Shown in pieces: positions 39,767 to 48,483 of a DNA stretch of 64,000 nt (position 1 is the stretch's first letter; the number at the start of each line of letters is the position of its first letter). This DNA is from Alicyclobacillus tolerans (GTDB lineage: Bacteria > Bacillota > Bacilli > Alicyclobacillales > Alicyclobacillaceae). The position numbers and the translations under genes were made by a program. The notes beneath the pieces were generated by a model. That model was not told the DNA's origin and did not search any database. It saw only the letters and a list, made by a program, of their open reading frames with translations. The DNA is taken from assembly GCF_021739485.1 (NCBI RefSeq), contig NZ_JAJFNK010000004.1:140851-204850 (forward strand), given 5' to 3'.

Positions 39767-41338
39767 ATGCACAACGGAAAACTCAAGAAACGACTGTCCC
39801 TGACTGATTTGATTTTTATCGGCTTTGGGGCCATTTTTGGATCCGGCTGGCTCTTCGCGTCCAGCAAAGTGGTATCCATGGCGGGACCTGCTGGATGGAT
39901 GTCCTGGGTCATTGCCGGTATTGCCGTAATTCTTCTTGGTCTCGTCTATGCGGAACTTGGCGGCGCCATCCCCCGAGCCGGTGGAATTGTACGCTACCCG
40001 GTGTACTCTCACGGTCCGCTGATGGGATACTTAATGGGTTTCGCGACTTTAGTTGCCTACTCTAGCCTATGCAGCATTGAAGTAGAAGCTGCTCGCCAAT
40101 ACGCTTCTTCGTGGTGGCCGGCACTTTCTGCCGGCAGTACACAATCCCCGACAATGCTCGGATGGATTGTTCAAGTGATTTTGCTCTTCATCTTTTTTTT
40201 GCTGAACTTCTGGAGTGTGGGAACGTTTGCAAAGACCAACACCGTGATGACCGTGCTCAAGTTCGTCGTCCCGACCTTAACCGTCATCGTTTTGTTTGTG
40301 TCCATGCATAGGTCAAACTTTACCTCGCACGGATTCGCTCCCTTTGGTGCGTCAGGTGTAGAAACGGCCATCTCTTCTGGGGGTGTCATCTTCGCCTACC
40401 TGGGTCTGCAGCCCATCGTTGCTGTGGCCAGTGAAGCAAAACGCCCACAGACCAGTGTCCCCATTGCACTGATTGTATCCGTCGTTCTCTCCACCGTCGT
40501 ATACGTTCTCCTGCAAGTTGCCTTCATCGGCGCCATTCCTCCCAGTCAATTGACCGGAGGTTGGGCTCCAATCCTAAAGGCCTTCAGCCTGCCGTTTCGA
40601 GATGTTGCGATGGCCTTGGGTATCGTCTGGCTAGCTGTCCTAATTGTGTTCGATGCCATCGTCTCGCCGAGTGGAACTGCCAATATTTTTATGAACTCGT
40701 CTTCTCGTATTGTGTATGGCTGGGCGAAAAATGGAACGCTATTCAAAATTTTTGCGAAGGTGGATGAAAAAACTGGAATTCCGCGACCCGCTCTTTGGTT
40801 GGCATTCATCCTCTCGATTTTCTGGACTCTGCCATTTCCGTCCTGGGGCACGCTGATTGGTGTGGTGTCGGACGCACTCGTTCTTACTTATGCACTGGCC
40901 CCCATCTCGGCCTACGCATTTCGCAAGAACGCACCCCATGTACCGCGCCCTTTTCATCTTCGAGGACTCAATGTTATCGGCCCCATCGCTTTTATCATTG
41001 CCAGCCTAATTGTCTACTGGACTGGATGGGGCGTTGACTCCTGGCTGTTAGGGTCGCAGTTAGTCATGTTCGTCATCTACCTGTTGGCTAAAAAGTGGGT
41101 ACCCACAGCCCAAGTGGCATTTCGACAACAAATCAAATCCTCCTGGTGGCTCGTCTTTTACTACATCGCCATCATCATCGTGTCGTATTTCGGAAACTTC
41201 GGCGGTATCGGCGCCATCCCAGGAGTTTGGGATCAAATTTTCATCGCCGTCATCGCAGTCATCACCTACTATTGGGGAGGCTACACTGGCTTGCCGGAAG
41301 CCATTCTAGATGAAGACCCTACGGAGGAGAGCGCATAA
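39767..41338 (+). CDS. APC-family amino acid permease
   Basis: A 523-residue transporter with about twelve membrane helices. The N-terminal KKRLSLTDLIFIGFGAIFGSGWLFAS contains the helix-1 Gly-rich substrate/Na site of the amino acid-polyamine-organocation family, and SSGGVIFAYLGLQPIVAVASEAKRPQ is the characteristic helix-6 region. It resembles aspartate/glutamate or broad amino acid permeases of Bacilli; substrate is not certain. The ATG at 39767 is seven bases after TAAGGAG; an ATG nine codons earlier has no site. A strong stem-loop follows. Confidence 0.9.
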   Translation: MHNGKLKKRLSLTDLIFIGFGAIFGSGWLFASSKVVSMAGPAGWMSWVIAGIAVILLGLVYAELGGAIPRAGGIVRYPVYSHGPLMGYLMGFATLVAYSSLCSIEVEAARQYASSWWPALSAGSTQSPTMLGWIVQVILLFIFFLLNFWSVGTFAKTNTVMTVLKFVVPTLTVIVLFVSMHRSNFTSHGFAPFGASGVETAISSGGVIFAYLGLQPIVAVASEAKRPQTSVPIALIVSVVLSTVVYVLLQVAFIGAIPPSQLTGGWAPILKAFSLPFRDVAMALGIVWLAVLIVFDAIVSPSGTANIFMNSSSRIVYGWAKNGTLFKIFAKVDEKTGIPRPALWLAFILSIFWTLPFPSWGTLIGVVSDALVLTYALAPISAYAFRKNAPHVPRPFHLRGLNVIGPIAFIIASLIVYWTGWGVDSWLLGSQLVMFVIYLLAKKWVPTAQVAFRQQIKSSWWLVFYYIAIIIVSYFGNFGGIGAIPGVWDQIFIAVIAVITYYWGGYTGLPEAILDEDPTEESA

Positions 41339-41430
41339 GCGCAAGAGGCAAAACGCTATCTTCGTTCTCAGGTCTATGTTCTCTCGTGTTTTGTTCTCAC
41401 GCTTGTCGACTTTTGTCGCTTGATTTAAAG

Positions 41431-41460
41431 ACAGGGCTGCACGCCAACGTGCAGCCCTGT
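41431..41460 (+). terminator. Convergent stem-loop between permease genes
   Basis: ACAGGGCTGCACG pairs with CGTGCAGCCCTGT over 13 perfect base pairs around a CCAA loop. T tracts are weak on both sides; it may serve both converging genes. Confidence 0.6.
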
Positions 41461-41466
41461 TCCCAA

Positions 41467-42360
41467 CTAATCCAGGGATGCCTCACCTGCGTCCGAAACC
41501 AGCTTGGGTTCCGGCCAGTTCACCAGAAATATCCCTAGGAAAATGAGCATTCCTCCAATAAATACTTCCCAGGTAATTGCCTCGCCGAGCAATAGCCAAC
41601 CTGAAATCACTCCAAAAAATGGGGCAAGAAACAGAAAAGCACTGGTTTTTCCCGCATCCCCTTGCTGAAGCAGGTAAAACCAAACTGCAAATTGGACCAC
41701 TGAAGCCATAATGGCAAGCCACAGTTCAATTGTAATCGACATGCCGTTTACCACGAAAACCGGGTGTTCCATCGTCACACCTAACGCGAGCAAAAGCAGC
41801 CCGCCAATTAACATCTGATATGCCGTCAATACCCAAGTGTCAATTTGCGTTCCCCAACGCTTGATGAACAACGTTGCAATCGCCCAAGACACTGCACTGA
41901 GAAATGCCAGCCATGTTCCAAGCCGCAAATGCAGGTGAAACCCTAAGGTGATAAAAACACCGAAAAACCCTAGAATGACCCCGCTCCATTGCAAGAGTCG
42001 ATATCTTGCTCCCATAAACACCGTCCCAAGAATGATCACGAGCAAGGGATTCATGAATGTCAAAATCGACGACTCACTGGCGGGGATGGTTCTGAGACTC
42101 ATAAAGATACATCCCATAACGCCAGCTGTCTGAAACAACCCAATTAGCGCAATTTGAAACCAAGCTGCGACATTTCTCGGATGACGCCGCTTAATAACAA
42201 ACGCAGCCATCAGAATTCCTGCCAGTGTAAAGCGGATCCCGACAAGCAGAAGAGGAGAGATATACTGCAATCCTACTTTTCCTATGGCGAACGCCGAACC
42301 CATCAGGCTTGTCGTAATGAGCACAAGCGTTGCAAACAACCATCGATTCACAGAGTTCAT
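41467..42360 (-). CDS. DMT-family (EamA) transporter
   Basis: A 297-residue membrane protein with ten predicted helices arranged as two EamA repeats: first repeat SLMGSAFAIGKVGLQYISPLLL with RFTLAG, second repeat around SAVSWAIATLFIKRWG. It is a drug/metabolite exporter of unknown substrate. Either the ATG at 42360 or the GTG three codons later (42351, better spaced from AAGGGG) could be the start. A second member of the family lies at 49945-50811. Confidence 0.88.
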   Translation of the reverse strand: MNSVNRWLFATLVLITTSLMGSAFAIGKVGLQYISPLLLVGIRFTLAGILMAAFVIKRRHPRNVAAWFQIALIGLFQTAGVMGCIFMSLRTIPASESSILTFMNPLLVIILGTVFMGARYRLLQWSGVILGFFGVFITLGFHLHLRLGTWLAFLSAVSWAIATLFIKRWGTQIDTWVLTAYQMLIGGLLLLALGVTMEHPVFVVNGMSITIELWLAIMASVVQFAVWFYLLQQGDAGKTSAFLFLAPFFGVISGWLLLGEAITWEVFIGGMLIFLGIFLVNWPEPKLVSDAGEASLD

Positions 42361-42455
42361 CCCCTTCCCCCACTCATTGTACCCTGTATCCCATCTTAGT
42401 CTAAAATCTAAACAATGTATGCTACACTAGGGCAAAAGAAAACTGTAAGGGGATT

Positions 42456-43220
42456 TTGAAACTGAAACTGGTATCTTGGAATGTCAACGGCTTGAGATCG
42501 TGCGTCAATAAAGGTTTTCACGATTACTTCAATCACATCCAAGCGGATATATTCTGCCTCCAGGAAACAAAACTCCAGGAAGGGCAAATTCATTTAGAAC
42601 TTGGGGAGGGTTATCAGCAATACTGGAATTACGCCCTCAAAAAGGGCTACTCCGGGACAGCTGTTTTTTCGAGGCTTCCCCCCCTCTCCGTGCGCTACGG
42701 TCTCGAGGACGAGACTGAACCGGAAGGACGCATTATCACTCTGGAGTTTGAAACCTTCTACCTCGTCACTGTGTACACGCCCAACGCCAAACGCGATCTC
42801 TCAAGACTTGCATATCGAGTGGAATGGGAAGATAGATTTCGGAGGTATGTCCTGCAACTTGATGCACGCAAGCCCGTGATCATTTGCGGCGATTTAAATG
42901 TTGCCCATCAAGAGATCGACCTGAAGAATGCCAAAGGAAATCGCGGAAATTCGGGCTTTACAGAGGAAGAGAGAGAAAAGATGACGCGGCTGCTCGACTC
43001 AGGTTTCACGGACTCCTTTCGATATCTTTACCCTGAACGCAGGGATGCCTTCTCTTGGTGGTCGAATATGCCGAAGGTGCGTGAAAGGAACGTTGGGTGG
43101 CGAATTGATTATTTTCTCGTTTCAACTCGATTGCGCCCCTTCATCTCTGATGCCTGCATAGATTCCGACGTGTTCGGGAGCGATCACTGTCCGGTTGTGC
43201 TTGACATGGCCGAATTTTAA
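42456..43220 (+). CDS. exoA: Exodeoxyribonuclease III / AP endonuclease
   Basis: A 254-residue member of the Xth family cutting DNA at abasic sites and trimming 3' ends. Catalytic elements are all visible: SWNVNGLRS at the start, CLQETKL (metal-binding Glu), YTPNAKRD-type YTPNA, CGDLNVAH (Asp/Asn pair), the WRIDYFLVS region and GSDHCPVVL with the terminal His. The start is a TTG at 42456 shortly after AAGGGG. It is divergent from the EamA transporter gene. Confidence 0.95.
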   Translation: MKLKLVSWNVNGLRSCVNKGFHDYFNHIQADIFCLQETKLQEGQIHLELGEGYQQYWNYALKKGYSGTAVFSRLPPLSVRYGLEDETEPEGRIITLEFETFYLVTVYTPNAKRDLSRLAYRVEWEDRFRRYVLQLDARKPVIICGDLNVAHQEIDLKNAKGNRGNSGFTEEEREKMTRLLDSGFTDSFRYLYPERRDAFSWWSNMPKVRERNVGWRIDYFLVSTRLRPFISDACIDSDVFGSDHCPVVLDMAEF

Positions 43221-43402
43221 TCCACTTTCACCACCTCTGAAAATCGGGGCAGCGGAACAAAACGTGCACAACTGCCCCTCATCGTCCCCCAAAATGGTTA
43301 AGGCAACAAAGATTTGTGCTCCTCACCACTTCCATTCGCCTTTCCCTGATGTTTGTCCACAGGCATACCTTATAGCACGTCAAATTCAGAGGGGGGATTT
43401 CG

Positions 43403-43531
43403 ATGTACGGCGGAACCTTTGGCGGATACACACGGTGGGCAGTTGTGTTTCTGATTATCTTCGTGTTGTTCTTCCTGCTCGTACCGGGGTACGGCGGCGG
43501 TAGCTGCGCTGGTGGCGGTTACGGTTATTGA
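43403..43531 (+). CDS. YjcZ-like small peptide 1 with GGGSC tail
   Basis: 42 residues: a short MYGGTFGGYTRW start, one very hydrophobic helix (residues 13-28) and a tail PGYGGGSCAGGGYGY. GGGGGG precedes the ATG at 43403. The Gly-Tyr ends around one helix resemble the YjcZ family of small sporulation proteins. Its single Ser-Cys in a Gly-rich setting also recalls the GSC units of the azole-modified microcin B17 precursor, of interest because a YcaO cyclodehydratase gene lies 215 bases away on the other strand. Whether it is modified is unknown. It is followed by a close copy. Confidence 0.75.
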   Translation: MYGGTFGGYTRWAVVFLIIFVLFFLLVPGYGGGSCAGGGYGY

Positions 43532-43549
43532 TGAAAGGAGGAAACCTAA

Positions 43550-43681
43550 ATGTACGGTGGTGGAGTGTTCGGAGGGTACACACAGTGGGCTGTCGTGTTC
43601 CTGATCATCTTCGTCCTGTTCATTCTGCTCGTTCCCTATTGGGGCGGAGGCGGTAGCTGCGCTGGCGGCGGCGGCTACTAA
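43550..43681 (+). CDS. YjcZ-like small peptide 2 with GGGGSC tail
   Basis: 43 residues, a tandem copy of the previous peptide: MYGGGVFGGYTQW, the same hydrophobic helix (AVVFLIIFVLF) and the tail WGGGGSCAGGGGY. GGAGG lies eight to nine bases before the ATG at 43550, 18 bases after the stop of the first copy, so both share a transcript that ends at the following terminator. DNA identity between the copies is high in the helix and tail, pointing to recent duplication. Confidence 0.78.
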   Translation: MYGGGVFGGYTQWAVVFLIIFVLFILLVPYWGGGGSCAGGGGY

Positions 43682-43703
43682 TTTTCAGAAGTTTAGTACT
43701 ATG

Positions 43704-43734
43704 AAGGCGGTGGGAGTCTCCCTACCGCCTTTTT
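43704..43734 (+). terminator. Terminator after the paired small peptides
   Basis: AAGGCGGT pairs with ACCGCCTT, extended inward by GGGAG/CTCCC, and ends in a T run. It may also act on the converging YcaO gene. Confidence 0.88.
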
Positions 43735-43745
43735 AAAATGTATCA

Positions 43746-45716
43746 TTACGAAAACGGATGGCAGTCTTGATTGATGTCTTGTTCCGTCAGCACCCGTGAG
43801 GAATATCCCATACGAACCGGCAATTCGAACAATCTTGAAAGTCCTCGAACTCTTTGAAAGCCATAGCCAAACGTCATCGGAGTCATTCCAGGGATTAAAA
43901 CCTTCACAGCATACAGTTCACCATAAGACAACTCAACACTGGTTTGGTTCACCACGATCACGTCAAATCCCCGCTCGTGCAGATCTTCAAGTACGGAAGC
44001 TAAAATCAATCCAATGTCTCGTGAACCGATTTGGTACCGCCTGGCTACCCCCCTGTGAACTTGTTCGACGGGCTGAATCTGCTTTCGATTTCTTGGCCTC
44101 AAAAGAAACTTCCATCGCGGGTAGGCTTCGGGCAAGGCAGCGACTGCAACGTGATCGAGAATAGCCTTGATTTTTTTTGCATCCAAGAACATGGAAACCG
44201 CCTCTGTGCGCCTCTCTTCCGGTGCTCGCTGAAGGTTTGCCACTTGAACCGTTAATTCGCGAAGCGCACCATGGACCGCCTGGTAGGGATTTAAATGGCA
44301 AGCCGAGCCGCTGACCACTTTCGGATACTCATGGTCTCGGTTGATGGCTACCGCGCATACAGCCGGTATGCGGAGATCGTGGGATATATTAAAGAGACGA
44401 ACTTTATAACCATTGTCCCGCAAGTATCGTAAAGCATCTGATGTTTTGGTTGGACAATGGCTCCCCACCGTAAGCTCTGGCACCGCCATCTTGCCGTACC
44501 ACATGTTGAGAAATCCATCCCGCTCCAAAACTTCGAAAATCCCGAAAAGGACAGCTTCTTCTATCGTCCCGCCAATTGCGCATCCATTGGAGGTTTCCGC
44601 AATGAACCTCTTCGCATCAGCCGTGGGTCCGTAATACGCAATCTGCTCCGGAATGAGAACCGGCTTACGATTCTTCGTCGAATATGCCCAAACCCACGAG
44701 TACCTCTTGTCTTCATCAAAAGGTTCAAAGTGAGGATAGGACGATGGAATCAACTCTTCACTCTGTAAACCGAACTGTGACGGATGTACGGCGACGTCGC
44801 CCAGTTCCGCATAGCTGCCACGGACGACAGGTCGTCGATTTACAGCCTGAAATCCACAACTGCGCTCCAGCACTTCAAGCATGGCGGACTGCTTGGCCTC
44901 GACGACGGAAAAACCCGAGCCATACCCGGCAATATCGGCGCCAGCAGGTGTATAAATATAGGCATCTGCCTGAACGTAACCGTCGTCATTCCAGAACTGA
45001 TTGGTGGAAGAAATATAACCTACCTTCGCATGCACATATAACCCTTCTAAACGCTTGAAGTCCACAGTCCGAACCCGCAACGCCTCCACATCGTTCAAAA
45101 TGTGAGAAGCCAATTGCACTGTGGCAAGAGCCGCATCGTCATCTGGCATAAGGTTGCATCGAGGACAATCGTGACTTGGGACAAGCGGCACCCACTGAAT
45201 GTCTTCCGCTTGCTCGTAGACACCGATCTTGCCTTTGCAATTTGGAGGATTCGACGATTTGAGAATAATGGATTGTATCTCATCGGTTACAATGTTCCCC
45301 AGTGTGAAAAGGTCAGATTGCGACATCTCCAGGGGTTCCACGACACTGCTGTCTTGTGGGTCAAAAATCGCATTCAAGAAACTTCGGTCGAACGTATTTT
45401 CCCAGCGTAGTTGTAAACAAGTCACGCAGCCAGGTACTTCCGGAGTCTCCAAAGGACCGAGCAGGACCGTCGTTCCCCTGCCCAGCACAGCAAGGACACC
45501 AACTTTTAAACTCCTGCACTTTTCCAAAACCGATTGCTCAAATTCAGACGATGCATCGGATGCCAAAACAACCAGTGTTGGCTTGTATTTTTCCAGATCA
45601 TCCAGTGAACCGTTGTGTATCAGTTGAATTTCACTCGTTGGACTGTACTTTTTGTGCCAGGAGTCAATGATTTGTTTACCCAAACTGGAACCGTTGTGAA
45701 ATACAATAATATTCAT
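43746..45716 (-). CDS. YcaO-domain cyclodehydratase with N-terminal TOMM leader-binding/zinc domain
   Basis: 656 residues. The N-terminal ~220 residues resemble the cyclodehydratase domain of thiazole/oxazole-modified microcin pathways, with zinc-type pairs Cys97/Cys100 (CVTC) and Cys184/Cys187 (CPRC). From about 265 a full YcaO domain follows, with the ATP-binding glutamates in [16 protein letters not shown] and [20 protein letters not shown]. The C-terminal tail ends in CHPFS, near the Pro-rich tail of azoline-forming YcaO proteins. Such fusions use ATP to cyclise Cys, Ser or Thr in a precursor peptide. No SagB-type dehydrogenase is adjacent; a PaiB-like flavin protein is divergent. The start is the ATG at 45716 after GGGGGAT. 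Possible substrates are the two Gly-rich peptides next to it. Confidence 0.88.
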   Translation of the reverse strand: MNIIVFHNGSSLGKQIIDSWHKKYSPTSEIQLIHNGSLDDLEKYKPTLVVLASDASSEFEQSVLEKCRSLKVGVLAVLGRGTTVLLGPLETPEVPGCVTCLQLRWENTFDRSFLNAIFDPQDSSVVEPLEMSQSDLFTLGNIVTDEIQSIILKSSNPPNCKGKIGVYEQAEDIQWVPLVPSHDCPRCNLMPDDDAALATVQLASHILNDVEALRVRTVDFKRLEGLYVHAKVGYISSTNQFWNDDGYVQADAYIYTPAGADIAGYGSGFSVVEAKQSAMLEVLERSCGFQAVNRRPVVRGSYAELGDVAVHPSQFGLQSEELIPSSYPHFEPFDEDKRYSWVWAYSTKNRKPVLIPEQIAYYGPTADAKRFIAETSNGCAIGGTIEEAVLFGIFEVLERDGFLNMWYGKMAVPELTVGSHCPTKTSDALRYLRDNGYKVRLFNISHDLRIPAVCAVAINRDHEYPKVVSGSACHLNPYQAVHGALRELTVQVANLQRAPEERRTEAVSMFLDAKKIKAILDHVAVAALPEAYPRWKFLLRPRNRKQIQPVEQVHRGVARRYQIGSRDIGLILASVLEDLHERGFDVIVVNQTSVELSYGELYAVKVLIPGMTPMTFGYGFQRVRGLSRLFELPVRMGYSSRVLTEQDINQDCHPFS

Positions 45717-45880
45717 TGGATCCCCCGCAATTGCGCAGCTTTCGCGCACTGTATCACGAGTCAAAATATTCGTGTATTGTTGTCAATAGAACAGTCGCGT
45801 TTTTTACGCAGGTCTTAACCCACTGTTTTTTTGAAGTCAAATGGCAGTTGTTCAACGAAGTTTTCGGGGGAGGGAAAGAC

Positions 45881-46498
45881 ATGTTCATTCCATCGCATTT
45901 TCAAATCCAAGATGAAGGCACTGCCTACGACATGATTTCAAAATACGGCTTTGCAACACTGTTTTCCCAACACAAAGGCATACCCTGCGCAACTCACTTA
46001 CCCTTGATCTTGAGCAGCGACAAAAAATGCTTATACGGACATTTCGCACGTCCGAATCCTCAGTGGGAGGATATCACCGGCCAAAGTGTACTAGCGGTCT
46101 TTCAGGGTCCTCACTGCTACATCTCGCCCTCTTGGTACGAGACCGATAAAGCGGTGCCCACGTGGAATTATGTGTCGATTCACGTATATGGGCCGGTTGA
46201 AATCATTGCCGGTGAAGAATTAAAGAATTCCTTACGCGAGTTGGTTCTGAAATACGAAGAACCAAACAGCTCATACAAATTTGACGAAGTAGACCCTGGT
46301 TTTATTGAGGGCATGACGAAAGGGATTGTCGGATTCAAAATCGCGATTGATAAAGTTGAAGGAAAGGCAAAGTTAAGTCAAAACCACCCCATTGAACGAC
46401 AAGAACGGATCATTCGAAGGTTAGAACAGTCGGCACACGACGATAATCGGGAAGTTGCGTCGCTCATGAAAGAGAATATCCGCAAAAAATCTCAATAG
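45881..46498 (+). CDS. FMN-binding split-barrel protein, PaiB family
   Basis: 205 residues. [43 protein letters not shown] and YISPSWY followed by [16 protein letters not shown] are the PaiB signature blocks; the barrel binds FMN. Bacillus PaiB has been described as a transcriptional regulator of sporulation and degradative enzymes, but a flavin-dependent redox or binding role is equally possible. GGGGGAGGG lies before the ATG at 45881. It is divergent from the YcaO gene over a 164-base gap and might supply a flavin function to that locus. Confidence 0.88.
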   Translation: MFIPSHFQIQDEGTAYDMISKYGFATLFSQHKGIPCATHLPLILSSDKKCLYGHFARPNPQWEDITGQSVLAVFQGPHCYISPSWYETDKAVPTWNYVSIHVYGPVEIIAGEELKNSLRELVLKYEEPNSSYKFDEVDPGFIEGMTKGIVGFKIAIDKVEGKAKLSQNHPIERQERIIRRLEQSAHDDNREVASLMKENIRKKSQ

Positions 46499-46550
46499 CA
46501 GCATCGCACCGAAGGCCCGGTTCCGATTCCGAGCCTTCCGTTGCATCCCA

Positions 46551-47426
46551 TCACATCCGGATTCGTTCCACAAACCGAGCAATCGCTGCACCGATTTCGT
46601 CCGGTGAATCTTCTTGAATGAAATGAAGTCCTTTTACCGTGATCTCCTCTTGGTTCGGCCAACTACGGCAGAATTCCCGTTGCCGTCCAATCAAAATAGA
46701 ACCCGGTTGTGCATTGATAAACAGCTTTGGAAGCGATGCATTGGCTAGCCACTTGGAATAACTTTCGACAATCGCCACGACATCTGCGGGATCGCCATCC
46801 ACAGGAATCTGCCTCGGCCACGTGAGTGTTGGACGGCGAGATTCTCCCGCTTCTTTAAAGGGACAGCGGTAGACTTCCATCTCGTCGTCTGTCAACTTAC
46901 GAAGGATGGAGGCTGGCAAAATTCTCTCGACAAAAATGTTCTTGTTCAAGATAATATCTTCGCCGGCAGGCGACCTCATGGCTTGGAAAATGGCTCGAGC
47001 GTTGTCTGGCCAGTCCTCCCATGTCACTGGCTGCACAATCGCCTCCATATAGGCAATGCCTTGAATCCGTTCAGGATGACGATGTGCCCAGTCAAATCCT
47101 AGTCCCGATCCCCAGTCATGTACGACAAGAATCACGTTATCCAGGTCCAGGGCATCGAACCACGCATCCAGGTATCGTGCGTGATCGACAAATCGGTAGG
47201 AACCATTGGGAGCTTTTCCGGAGTTCCCCATTCCAATGAGGTCGGGGGCCAAGCAACGCCCTTGACTCTCAACGTGCGGAATGATGTTTCTCCACAAATA
47301 GGATGAGGTTGGGTTCCCGTGCAGAAATACGATGGGTTGACCTTCCCCGACATCGACATACGCCATTTCGCTGTCAAGAATGGGAATGCGCTTTCTATCA
47401 TAAGGGTCCCTTGGTGTAATAGGCAT
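46551..47426 (-). CDS. Haloalkane dehalogenase-like alpha/beta hydrolase
   Basis: 291 residues. The catalytic set of haloalkane dehalogenases of the DhaA/LinB subfamily is present: nucleophile Asp104 with Trp105 in [10 protein letters not shown], second halide-binding Asn38 in [10 protein letters not shown], catalytic acid Glu128 in YMEAIV, and the histidine in GLHFIQED. An Asp nucleophile rather than Ser separates these from ordinary esterases. They hydrolyse halogenated alkanes to alcohols; the natural substrate is unknown. The ATG at 47426 follows AAGGAGG by seven bases. Confidence 0.88.
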   Translation of the reverse strand: MPITPRDPYDRKRIPILDSEMAYVDVGEGQPIVFLHGNPTSSYLWRNIIPHVESQGRCLAPDLIGMGNSGKAPNGSYRFVDHARYLDAWFDALDLDNVILVVHDWGSGLGFDWAHRHPERIQGIAYMEAIVQPVTWEDWPDNARAIFQAMRSPAGEDIILNKNIFVERILPASILRKLTDDEMEVYRCPFKEAGESRRPTLTWPRQIPVDGDPADVVAIVESYSKWLANASLPKLFINAQPGSILIGRQREFCRSWPNQEEITVKGLHFIQEDSPDEIGAAIARFVERIRM

Positions 47427-47520
47427 ATCTTTGCCTCCTTCCATCATTCTCGACTCCAGTGTATAGGAAATTTATGAAAAAATCTGTAGATTCACAGGAA
47501 ATTTGGGTATTGTGTTTCGC

Positions 47521-48483
47521 CTAGCCAATCTCTAGATAGTGAACACTGAACAGTCCCGTTGAGTCCGTCCACACCTTAACCGGGGTGAACCCGCTTTTCT
47601 GTGCAAGTTCGTTAAACGAGTGCACCGAGAATTTGTACGAGTTTTCGGTGTGAATCGTTTCGCCGAGGCCAAAGTGAACGGGTACATTCCCGACGGTCAC
47701 CACCTGAGCCAAACGACTTCTAATGTGCATTTCAATGCGATCCTCTACCTCATTGTAAAAGGCATAGTGATCGAACCTCTCGAGTTGAAAATCGGCATCG
47801 AGTTCACGGTTCAATCGGGTTAACAAATTCAAATTGAAGGCTGCCGTGACACCCGCTGAATCGTTGTACGCCCAATGCAACCCATCAATCGACTTCTTGA
47901 GGTCGATCCCGATGAGTAATCCATCGCCCTTTGAGAGCATCCGTGACCATCGTCTTAAAAACCGTTCTGCTTCCGGAGGATCAAAGTTTCCGAAGGTGGA
48001 ACCGGGAAAGAATACCACCTTCTTTGCCGGGTGATTGGGCAGTTGAAAGGGTTGCGTATAGTCGGTACAAATCGCCACAATTTTTAAATTCGGGTACTCA
48101 CTAGCGAGGGACTCGGCCGACATTTGCAGAAATTCTTTCGATATATCGATTGCCATGTACGCAACGGGATCCAGTAACTCGTTCAATAGCAGCCTGACCT
48201 TTTTGCCACTGCCGCTGCCAAGCTCAATCAGAGCGGATTTTTCTCCGATGTATGTAGCCATTTCCCGTGAATGTTTCCGAAGTATCTCCATTTCTGCTCG
48301 CGTGGGGTAGTATTCAGGTAACGTTGTAATTTCTTCGAATAGGGCTGAACCTCTTTCGTCATACAGGAGTTTGCAGTCAAGTTGTTTTTGGCGACGCCTC
48401 AAACCGTCGAGCACTTCCATCCGAAGGTCGCTCAAGGTCGGTTGAAAATCCAAAAGTTCGTACATGCGCTCACCCGTCCCCAT
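47521..48483 (-). CDS. egtD: L-histidine N-alpha-methyltransferase EgtD
   Basis: A 320-residue methyltransferase that trimethylates histidine to hercynine, the first step of ergothioneine synthesis. Recognisable blocks are KLLYDERGSALFEEITTLPEYYPTR-type N-terminal sequence, the SAM motif IELGSGSGKK, and VFFPGSTFGNFDP. The ATG at 48483 shares its A with the egtB stop codon (TGATG) and has GGAGGG six bases upstream, so the two genes are translationally coupled. Confidence 0.95.
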   Translation of the reverse strand: MGTGERMYELLDFQPTLSDLRMEVLDGLRRRQKQLDCKLLYDERGSALFEEITTLPEYYPTRAEMEILRKHSREMATYIGEKSALIELGSGSGKKVRLLLNELLDPVAYMAIDISKEFLQMSAESLASEYPNLKIVAICTDYTQPFQLPNHPAKKVVFFPGSTFGNFDPPEAERFLRRWSRMLSKGDGLLIGIDLKKSIDGLHWAYNDSAGVTAAFNLNLLTRLNRELDADFQLERFDHYAFYNEVEDRIEMHIRSRLAQVVTVGNVPVHFGLGETIHTENSYKFSVHSFNELAQKSGFTPVKVWTDSTGLFSVHYLEIG

